Source: Deltaproteobacteria bacterium (GTDB lineage: Bacteria > Desulfobacterota > Desulfobacteria > Desulfobacterales > ETH-SRB1). Taken from it: a stretch of DNA of 14,595 nt. Both the position numbers and the translations under genes were made by a program. Position 1 is the stretch's first letter, and every line of letters begins with the position of its first letter. Positions 6,463-12,357 of the stretch are shown one piece after another. The stretch spans positions 1 to 14,595 of the forward strand of contig JAJSZO010000042.1 in assembly GCA_030262795.1 (NCBI GenBank), in the 5' to 3' direction. The notes below the pieces were generated by a model. That model did not search any database. It was given only the letters and a program-made list of their open reading frames with translations, and was not told the DNA's origin.

Positions 6463-6830
6463 TTTACAATTTGTAATAGTTCGGTCCTTTGAAAAAAATT
6501 CTGACAGGATAACGGGATAAACAAGATTTCGTCCACGTTCCTAAGGAACGTGGACGAAATAACTTCCCCAACTATGCATCATAGCTTCAGGCCACCTTTG
6601 CCCGATCTCAAATCACAAAAATATCAAAATAGCTCGCTATTCTATCAACTTTTGTGATCTGAGATCGAACAAATCTGACCCAAATCTATGCGCCTACTTG
6701 TGGAAGTTAATTCGTCCACGTTCCTAAAAGATTTTGATGAGGATTTAGGGGATAAGTTTTAATGTTTTAATCCTGTTAATCCTGTCAAAAAAGTCTTTTT
6801 GAAAAACCTGAATTATTACAACTTTGTAAA
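6463..6830. repeat. Large imperfect palindrome between thi4 and thiC, interrupted by a family 1 element
   Basis: The left arm (6463-6523) and right arm (6763-6830) align as reverse complements along nearly their whole length. Both carry a TTACAA-TTGTAA dyad at the outside (6464-6476 and 6816-6829), then a TTTGAAAAA-like stretch, then GACAGGAT(T)AAC and a GGGAT/AGGAT(T)AAA stretch. Family 1 copy 3 sits in the loop. This is the only content of the thi4-thiC spacer apart from the thiC ribosome site. Confidence 0.7.
6542..6727. mobile_element. MITE-like element, family 1, copy 3 (near-complete)
   Basis: About 186 bp from TAAGGAACGTGGACGAAAT to TTCGTCCACGTTCCTAA. It has a central hairpin (CACAAAAATATC... 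/ ...TATCAACTTTTGTG around ATAGCTCGCTAT). A detached extra end (CGTCCACGTTCCTAA from 6530) abuts it, giving a perfect 16-bp-arm palindrome at 6526-6560 with ATTTCGTCCACGTTCC and its complement around TAA. AAGATTT occurs immediately on each side (6523-6529 and 6728-6734), a possible target duplication. Confidence 0.87.
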
Positions 6831-6845
6831 ACGGAGATATAAATT

Positions 6846-8120
6846 ATGACTCAATTAGAAATGGCACGTAACAATAAAATTTCAAAGGAGATGGAGATAT
6901 GTGCCAAAAGTGAAGGAGTTGAACCTGAATTCATTCGCAAAGGCGTTGAAGATGGTAATATAGTAGTGATAAGGAACAAAAAGCACAAATCCATTTTACC
7001 TCTCGCCATCGGCAAGGGCTTAAGAACAAAAGTCAACGCTAACATCGGAACATCAAAAGACCGTATTGATCTTGATGTAGAACTTGAAAAGGTAAAGATA
7101 TGTATTGCTGCCGGAGCAGATGCCATTATGGACCTTTCTACAGGCGGCGATATAAGAGCTATCAGAAAAATAATTATCAAAGAATCATCACTAATAATTG
7201 GAACCGTACCTGTATATCAAGCCGCTGTTCAGATGCTGAATTCTAAAAAAGCTATTATAGAGATGATTGCTGAAGACATGTTCGGAGTCATAGAAGAAAA
7301 TGGCGAAGATGGCGTAGATTTCATTACAGTTCATTGTGGGATAACAAAAAAAAGTATCGGCTGTCTTGAAATTGGAGAACGTCATCTCGGTATTGTCAGC
7401 CGAGGAGGCTCTTTCCTGGCCAATTGGATAAAATGTAACAAAAAAGAAAATCCTCTTTATGAACAATATGACAAATTGCTTGAAATAGCGAGGCGTTACG
7501 ATATGGTACTCAGTCTCGGCGATGGTTTGAGGCCCGGATGTATTGCCGATGCAACCGACAGAGCACAGATAGAAGAGCTGATCACACTTGGTGAACTTAC
7601 AAAAAAAGCAAGAGATCAGGGTGTTCAGGTTATGATTGAAGGACCGGGCCATGTGCCAATCAAAGAAATTAAGGCTAATGTTGCGCTGGAAAAAAGTCTT
7701 TGCCATGGAGCCCCATTCTATGTACTTGGCCCCATTCCCACAGATATAGCTCCTGGTTATGATCATATTACAGCCGCTATCGGAGGCGCCATAGCCGGTG
7801 CAGCCGGTGCAGACTTCCTGTGTTATGTTACCCCGGCTGAGCATTTAAGACTTCCTACTTTAGAAGATGTAAAGGAAGGAATAATTGCCTCAAAAATTGC
7901 CGCACACATCGCTGACATCGCAAAGGGGGTTCGCGGTGCATTTGAAAAAGATTTACTGATGACAAAGTACAGAAATGAATTTAACTGGGACGAACAAGTA
8001 AATATTTCTATAGATCCTGAAAAAGCAAGGAGTTTTATGGAAACCAGTGAAAGCGCCGACAGAAAAGGTTGTACTATGTGCGGTGAGTTTTGTGCGATCA
8101 AGCTGGGAAAAAAGAAATAA
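6846..8120 (+). CDS. thiC: Phosphomethylpyrimidine synthase ThiC (short form)
   Basis: A 424-residue ThiC, a radical SAM enzyme that rearranges 5-aminoimidazole ribotide into HMP-P, the pyrimidine part of thiamine. Family blocks in order are KVNANIGTS, GADAIMDLSTGGDI, VDFITVHCGI, GDGLRPGCIADATD, VMIEGPGHVPI, GPIPTDIAPGYDHI and FLCYVTPAEHLRLPT. The C-terminal cluster motif is Cys409-x2-Cys412-x3-Cys416, one residue shorter than the Cx2Cx4C of the long E. coli type. The protein also lacks the long enzymes' N-terminal extension, as in archaea and many anaerobes. GGAG at 6833-6836 lies 9 bases before the ATG. It is the last thiamine gene here, 383 bp after thi4. The paralogue BzaF (5-hydroxybenzimidazole synthase) is a less likely alternative given the thiamine neighbours. 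Confidence 0.93.
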   Translation: MTQLEMARNNKISKEMEICAKSEGVEPEFIRKGVEDGNIVVIRNKKHKSILPLAIGKGLRTKVNANIGTSKDRIDLDVELEKVKICIAAGADAIMDLSTGGDIRAIRKIIIKESSLIIGTVPVYQAAVQMLNSKKAIIEMIAEDMFGVIEENGEDGVDFITVHCGITKKSIGCLEIGERHLGIVSRGGSFLANWIKCNKKENPLYEQYDKLLEIARRYDMVLSLGDGLRPGCIADATDRAQIEELITLGELTKKARDQGVQVMIEGPGHVPIKEIKANVALEKSLCHGAPFYVLGPIPTDIAPGYDHITAAIGGAIAGAAGADFLCYVTPAEHLRLPTLEDVKEGIIASKIAAHIADIAKGVRGAFEKDLLMTKYRNEFNWDEQVNISIDPEKARSFMETSESADRKGCTMCGEFCAIKLGKKK

Positions 8121-8158
8121 CGCCTACCTCGCTACCTGCGAGACTTGTTGCCGGGCTT

Positions 8159-8275
8159 TCAACTGCGGCATACATTTTTATTTGCTTTAGCTATCCATTC
8201 AATTAATCTATCCCACCAGCTTTTCTTCTTGATAAGTTTACTTGAATTTTTGATTGGTGATATTTTCGTAAGCAT
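8159..8275 (-). CDS. Candidate 38-residue small protein, Trp-rich amphipathic
   Basis: A short open frame that I do not recognise as a named family. The N-terminus is MLTKISPIKNSSKL, followed by the basic stretch IKKKSWWDRLIEWIAKANK and the end NVCRS, with one Cys three residues from the C-terminus. The middle could form an amphipathic helix, with two adjacent Trp and a third five residues later. This is not the composition of random AT-rich sequence. No clear ribosome site precedes the ATG, so translation is uncertain. It faces thiC tail-to-tail and begins about 60 bp from the inverted-repeat element. It could be a degraded gene end, a small regulatory or antimicrobial-like peptide, or chance. 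Confidence 0.35.
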   Translation of the reverse strand: MLTKISPIKNSSKLIKKKSWWDRLIEWIAKANKNVCRS

Positions 8276-8333
8276 AATACATAAAACTATAACACTTAAA
8301 AATTTTGTGTGCAATCATCAAAAATAAAAAAGC

Positions 8334-8629
8334 CTGAGTTTTCGACATAAGAGTGATAAATTTATCTAATAAAAACAAAGAATTATGAAATATAAAAGAT
8401 TAAAATAATAACTATTTCAAATAGTTAGCTTAGTTCCAAAATAATATTTTTTACGCTTTTTCAGAAATAAGCATTCAATAATATCAGATAGTTACGATAA
8501 ATTAAATCTTAATAAAATAATTTTTGGGACTCCCACAACTACTTGATATAATTCAATATTCCAAAACTGGCATTTCGTATCTAATTGAAATATTAATATT
8601 ATTTTGTATGCCTTATGTCGAAAACCCAG
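8334..8629. repeat. 296-bp element with 18-bp terminal inverted repeats
   Basis: CTGAGTTTTCGACATAAG (8334-8351) is matched by CTTATGTCGAAAACCCAG (8612-8629), with one mismatch. A run of A and T with AAAAAAGC borders both outer ends. The interior is very AT-rich and has no transposase-like frame. It looks like a non-autonomous or internally deleted insertion element. Confidence 0.65.
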
Positions 8630-8964
8630 AATAAAAAAGCATCGGCGCTTAAAATATGAAGTTATTTTTGTGCGAACCCTAAGCCGATTAAACAGGTTCA
8701 ACGATTACTTGATATAATTTATGTCACTTTTTTGTATTGCACCCTTTTATTTAACAGGGATGTGACCCTGTTATTTTCCCTCCGGAAATATTTTACCCTT
8801 ACAAATTTACCATAAATAGATATATTTACCTTTACAAAAATAAACGCTACATATATCTTGTTGCAAACCACACTGAAGCCCATTAATTTATTCTGAATCC
8901 GGAGCAACTGTTCGCTCTGCAAAGGTTTCATACTATCAAATTTATACGAAAGATTAGGAAATTG

Positions 8965-10371
8965 ATGAAAAGAGCCGGTCTGGATTATCTGAAAAAATGG
9001 AAAGACAAAAAAACACGAAAACCGCTTATTATCAGAGGAGCCAGACAAGTCGGCAAATCCTATCTTGTCCGTTTGTTTGCCAAAGAACATGCGTTAGACC
9101 TCCTTGAAATAAACTTTGAACTTAATAACGATTACATTCCATGCTTTAAGTCAAAGGATCCGAAACAGATAATTACCCTGCTTGAGCTGAAATCCTCACA
9201 AAAAGTGGCGCCAGGCAAGACCCTTCTTTTCCTGGATGAAATCCAGGCAGCTCCGGAGGTATTGGCTTCCCTGCGTTATTTTTATGAAATATTACCACAG
9301 CTTCATGTCATTGCCGCCGGATCTTTATTGGAGTTTGTTCTTGAAGAGCACTCATTTTCAATGCCCGTTGGCAGAATTGAATATATGCACCTGGGGCCAA
9401 TGAGCTTCAAAGAATTTTTAAATGGCATTGGCAGACATCAACTTAGAGAATTTATTGAACAATATCAATACCCCAATGAATTTCCGGTCGTTGTCCATAA
9501 TGAGTTAATGAAGATATTTAAACTTTACCTTGCCATAGGCGGCATGCCTGAAGCTATTCAGGTGTATAGCGATACGAGTTCACTACTGGAAGTTGACACG
9601 ATAAAACAGTCAATCTTACTAACATATCGGGATGATTTCAGCAAATATAAACGACGGGTTAACCATGTCAGGCTACAAACCGTTTTTCAAAAACTCCCTT
9701 TGCAGATTGGCCAAAAAATGAAATATGTAAATCTGGATCGAAATGAAAAAAGTTCTGATTTAAAAAAAGCCTTACATCTTCTATCGTTAGCCGGAGTTTA
9801 CTATCCTGTTTATCATACAGCGGCAAATGGCATCCCGCTGAGAGCGCAAAGCAATGAAAAAAAGCAGAAACCTTTGTTTTTAGATGTCGGGTTGCTCACC
9901 AGAGCTTGTGGGGTTAGCTATGCCGATATTGAAATGGCTGATAAAGTTACACTAATCAATTCAGGCCCTATCTGCGAACAATTTGTCGGCCAACACCTTC
10001 TTTATGCCAGACCCTGCTATGAGGAGCCGGAGCTTTTTTATTGGTGCAGAGAAAAAAGGCAGGCATCTTCAGAAATTGATTATATCCTGTCCTATGGCCC
10101 CCAAATAATACCGGTGGAAGTAAAAGCAGGCAAGACCGGAACCCTTAAGTCATTACATGTCTTTATTAAGGAAAAAGAACTTAATTATGGAGTTCGTTTT
10201 AATGCTGATATCCCTTCTTGCAGTGACATCTCCATTTCTCTACCCGGAAAACCTATTATGTTCAAGCTGCTTTCTCTGCCCCTGTACATGGTAGAAGAAT
10301 TACAGAGGATTGTGCCCCACACCCTTCAGCGTCAAATACAGGATAAGGACAAAGGCGGCCTGAAGCTGTGA
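8965..10371 (+). CDS. AAA_14 / DUF4143 family ATPase
   Basis: A 468-residue P-loop ATPase of the widespread AAA_14-DUF4143 family, common in accessory regions, with biological role unknown. The N-terminal ATPase has Walker A GARQVGKS (25-32), Walker B LLFLDEIQ (Asp91, Glu92) and a sensor-like AAGSLLEF. GPMSFKEFL and AIGGMPEAI are typical of the family. The C-terminal DUF4143 part has a nuclease-like Asp372...Glu385-x-Lys387 (EIDYIL, then PVEVKAGKTG). The ATG at 8965 is preferred over the TTG at 8962; an AGGAA lies just upstream. The last six residues and the stop codon come from family 1 repeat copy 4, and about twenty residues follow the usual family ending (LLSLPLYMVEELQRIV). The native 3' end was therefore probably replaced. 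It stands alone in an AT-rich islet. Confidence 0.88.
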   Translation: MKRAGLDYLKKWKDKKTRKPLIIRGARQVGKSYLVRLFAKEHALDLLEINFELNNDYIPCFKSKDPKQIITLLELKSSQKVAPGKTLLFLDEIQAAPEVLASLRYFYEILPQLHVIAAGSLLEFVLEEHSFSMPVGRIEYMHLGPMSFKEFLNGIGRHQLREFIEQYQYPNEFPVVVHNELMKIFKLYLAIGGMPEAIQVYSDTSSLLEVDTIKQSILLTYRDDFSKYKRRVNHVRLQTVFQKLPLQIGQKMKYVNLDRNEKSSDLKKALHLLSLAGVYYPVYHTAANGIPLRAQSNEKKQKPLFLDVGLLTRACGVSYADIEMADKVTLINSGPICEQFVGQHLLYARPCYEEPELFYWCREKRQASSEIDYILSYGPQIIPVEVKAGKTGTLKSLHVFIKEKELNYGVRFNADIPSCSDISISLPGKPIMFKLLSLPLYMVEELQRIVPHTLQRQIQDKDKGGLKL

Positions 10372-10408
10372 TGCATAGTTGGGGAAGTTAATTCGTCCAC
10401 GTTCCTAA
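10350..10408. mobile_element. MITE-like element, family 1, copy 4 (59-bp end fragment)
   Basis: CAAAGGCGGCCTGAAGCTG, then GATGCATAGTTGGGGAAG, then TTCGTCCACGTTCCTAA. This is the reverse complement of the left end of copy 3, with few differences. It overlaps the ATPase stop codon and ends seven bases before the TTGACA of the ilv leader promoter. Confidence 0.8.
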
Positions 10409-10414
10409 TTATTC

Positions 10415-10443
10415 TTGACATTCTTAATTTTGATTGTTACGTG
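10415..10443 (+). promoter_or_regulatory. Candidate promoter for the ilv leader and operon
   Basis: A perfect TTGACA sits at 10415-10420. The best-spaced -10 (TACGTG, 17 bases on) is a poor match to TATAAT, so only the -35 is convincing. Position, about 55 bp before the leader ATG, is right for an attenuated operon. Confidence 0.35.
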
Positions 10444-10473
10444 TTAACCTTAAATTAAATTCAGGTATTTAAC

Positions 10474-10563
10474 ATGATAAAAATATTAATCAAACTAACT
10501 GTTATTAGTCTAATTAGCATTCTCGTAGGAGGTGTATTATCCTGTTACGAGAAAATGGGCTGA
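10474..10563 (+). CDS. Branched-chain amino acid leader peptide (attenuator ORF)
   Basis: A 29-codon ORF ending 82 bp before ilvD. It begins MIKILIKLTVISLISILVGG, continues VLSCYEKMG and stops at TGA. Fourteen of its 29 residues are Ile (6), Leu (5) or Val (3), the products of the enzymes encoded downstream. The densest run (L-I-S-I-L-V-G-G-V-L) spans codons 13-22. The last codon and the stop lie inside the antiterminator arm GGGCTGATAA (10557-10566). The ribosome site is weak (AGG at 10463). A role as ribosome-stalling leader is inferred from position, codon content and the paired RNA structures. It also resembles a short lipoprotein signal peptide (VLSC), but no mature protein follows. Confidence 0.8.
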   Translation: MIKILIKLTVISLISILVGGVLSCYEKMG

Positions 10564-10631
10564 TAATTGCTTCAAATAGGATAAAATAAAAAATCCGTTA
10601 TCAGCTCTGAAAAGCTAATAACGGTTTTTTT
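10522..10631 (+). promoter_or_regulatory. ilv transcription attenuator with antiterminator and terminator
   Basis: Three structures are visible. A pause-type hairpin pairs CTCGTAGGA (10522-10530, control codons Leu-Val-Gly) with TCC...TACGAG (10540-10551). The antiterminator pairs GGGCTGATAA (10557-10566), which overlaps the leader stop codon, with TTATCAGCTC (10598-10607): ten pairs, one G-U. The terminator uses those same 3' bases: CCGTTAT-C-AGCT with AGCT-A-ATAACGG (10595-10624), then seven Ts. A ribosome that reaches the stop would mask the antiterminator arm and favour termination. A ribosome stalled upstream on Ile/Leu/Val codons would leave it free. Confidence 0.8.
10595..10631 (+). 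terminator. Intrinsic terminator of the ilv attenuator
   Basis: Stem CCGTTAT/ATAACGG plus AGCT/AGCT with one C-A mismatch, loop CTGAAA, followed by TTTTTTT at 10625-10631. It ends 14 bases before ilvD. Confidence 0.88.
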
Positions 10632-10645
10632 ATGGAGATTTTCAA

Positions 10646-12316
10646 ATGAAAAGCGATAATGTAAAAAAAGGTATCGAAAGAGCCCCGCACCGCAGTCTTT
10701 TTAAGGCAATGGGATATACGGATTCTGAAATTAAAAAACCTCTCATAGGTATTGCCAATTCAGCAAACGCTATTATTCCCGGCCATGTAAATCTTGATAA
10801 AATTACTGAAGCTGTAAAGGCCGGAGTTTACATGGCAGGCGGTACTCCAATTGAATTCGGAACTATTGGTGTTTGCGATGGCATTGCCATGAATCATACA
10901 GGCATGAAATACTCCCTCGGAAGCAGGGAACTGATTGCCGATTCTATAGAGGTTATGGCTGTTGCTCATGCATTTGATGCAATGATAATGGTTACCAACT
11001 GTGACAAAATTGTTCCGGGAATGCTTATGGCTGCCGCACGTCTCGACATCCCAACCATTGTAATCAGCGGAGGGCCGATGCTTGCCGGAGAGTATCATGG
11101 AAAAGTCGATTCTGAAAAAATAGATCTTGTCACTGTCTTTGAATCTGTTGGTGCAGTGCTTTCCGGGAAAATGACTGAAGAACAACTTTCTTCAATCGAA
11201 GATACGGCCTGCCCTACTTGCGGATCATGTGCCGGCATGTTTACTGCTAACTCCATGAACTGCCTGACAGAAGCTATAGGGATGGGCCTGCCCGGCAATG
11301 GAACAATACCTGCAGTTATGGCCGCACGAATCCGTCTTGCCAAGGAAGCCGGCATGCAGATCATGAATCTTCTCGAAAAAAATATTACACCAAGAAAAAT
11401 CATGACAGACAAGGCCTTTAAAAATGCGCTTACTGTGGATATGGCATTAGGTTGTTCAACAAATACTGTTCTGCATCTTACAGCTTTGGCAAAAGAAGCA
11501 AAAGTAGATATGGATCTCAATCAAATAAACGAGACAAGCAAGGTGACCCCCCATCTCTGCTCCTTAAGCCCTGGCGGTAAACATCATGTGGAAGATTTAA
11601 ACCGTGCTGGCGGAATAAGTGCGGTTATGAAGGAGCTTTCCAAAGCCGGTCTTATTAATAAAGAATGTATTACGGTAACAGGTAATACAGTGGGCGAAAA
11701 CACCGGAGATAAAGAAATATTGGACAATGATATAATTCGTTCAATTGATAATCCCTATCACTCCGAAGGAGGACTTGCCGTATTGTTCGGCAACCTTGCT
11801 CCGGACGGATGTGTTGTAAAGCAATCAGCAGTTCTTGATGAAATGTTATGCCATGAAGGCCCTGCCAGAGTATTTGAGACAGAAGAAGATGCAAGCAAAG
11901 CAATAATGGAAGGCCGGATAAAAAAAGGAGATGTTGTTGTAATCCGTTATGAGGGGCCGATGGGTGGCCCGGGGATGCGTGAAATGCTGACTCCGACCTC
12001 GGCAATTGTTGGTATGAAACTCGACGCCCATGTCGCACTTCTTACAGACGGTCGTTTTTCCGGGGGCACAAAAGGTGCGGCAATAGGACATATTTCGCCG
12101 GAAGCTGCACAAGGTGGACCAATTGCAATTATTCAGGAAGGCGATCTGATTTCAATAGATATTCCCGGAAAAAACATAATGCTCAAAGTATCTGACGAGG
12201 AAATAAAAAACAGATTGTCAAAGTGGTCTCCTCCGGAACCGAAAATAACCCATGGCTATATGGCCAGATATGCTCGCATGGTTTCATCGGCAAGCATGGG
12301 AGCAATTATAACTTAG
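10646..12316 (+). CDS. ilvD: Dihydroxy-acid dehydratase
   Basis: A 556-residue iron-sulfur dehydratase that converts 2,3-dihydroxy-isovalerate and its methylvalerate homologue into the 2-keto acids, the third step of valine and isoleucine synthesis. Family blocks are GIANSANAIIPGHVNL, GVCDGIAMNHTGM (Cys77), TNCDKIVPGMLMA (Cys119), CPTCGSCAGMFTANSMNCL (Cys189, 192, 195), YEGPMGGPGMREML and ALLTDGRFSGGTKGAAIGHISPEA. Cys119 and Cys195 are in the usual cluster-ligand positions. The length and C-terminus are normal. GGAG at 10634-10637 is 8 bases before the ATG. It is the first structural gene after the attenuator and is followed 41 bp later by ilvB, so the three ilv genes are probably co-transcribed and controlled by that attenuator. 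Confidence 0.97.
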   Translation: MKSDNVKKGIERAPHRSLFKAMGYTDSEIKKPLIGIANSANAIIPGHVNLDKITEAVKAGVYMAGGTPIEFGTIGVCDGIAMNHTGMKYSLGSRELIADSIEVMAVAHAFDAMIMVTNCDKIVPGMLMAAARLDIPTIVISGGPMLAGEYHGKVDSEKIDLVTVFESVGAVLSGKMTEEQLSSIEDTACPTCGSCAGMFTANSMNCLTEAIGMGLPGNGTIPAVMAARIRLAKEAGMQIMNLLEKNITPRKIMTDKAFKNALTVDMALGCSTNTVLHLTALAKEAKVDMDLNQINETSKVTPHLCSLSPGGKHHVEDLNRAGGISAVMKELSKAGLINKECITVTGNTVGENTGDKEILDNDIIRSIDNPYHSEGGLAVLFGNLAPDGCVVKQSAVLDEMLCHEGPARVFETEEDASKAIMEGRIKKGDVVVIRYEGPMGGPGMREMLTPTSAIVGMKLDAHVALLTDGRFSGGTKGAAIGHISPEAAQGGPIAIIQEGDLISIDIPGKNIMLKVSDEEIKNRLSKWSPPEPKITHGYMARYARMVSSASMGAIIT

Positions 12317-12357
12317 GGTTTAACCCCTAACCCGCAATTTGAAAGAAAGGATCTATC

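Larger units (their letters stand above)
8121..8964. other. AT-rich spacer of about 840 bp with no convincing large gene
   Basis: After thiC there is a 5-bp hairpin (CTCGC-TACCT-GCGAG, 8128-8142) with no T-run, so no clear terminator. The rest holds a candidate 38-codon minus-strand ORF (8159-8275), an inverted-repeat element (8334-8629), a hairpin AACTATTT-C-AAATAGTT near 8411, and a repeated 14-mer TACTTGATATAATT (8540-8553 and 8706-8719). Longer open frames here on either strand have biased, low-complexity composition and no recognisable domain. Confidence 0.6.

Noticed and set aside
7191..7844. 217-codon open frame antisense to thiC
   Set aside because: Lies wholly inside thiC, whose family motifs are unambiguous; the antisense product has no domain-like pattern.
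6846..8120. Reading ThiC as BzaF (benzimidazole synthase)
   Set aside because: Flanking thiD-thiN and thi4 point to thiamine, and no cobalamin genes are in view; phylogeny would be needed to exclude it fully.
8145..8327. 60-codon plus-strand frame after thiC
   Set aside because: Hydrophobic by composition only, with no ribosome site or family resemblance; the minus-strand 38-codon frame in the same place looks more protein-like.
8719..9090. 123-codon minus-strand frame upstream of the ATPase
   Set aside because: Its first third is antisense to the conserved Walker A region of the ATPase; the rest is biased Phe/Lys-rich translation of AT-rich DNA.
10474..10563. Leader ORF as a small lipoprotein or hydrophobic toxin
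   Set aside because: It has a VLSC lipobox-like end, but only seven residues follow. The Ile/Leu/Val content, the stop codon inside the antiterminator and the terminator before ilvD fit attenuation better.
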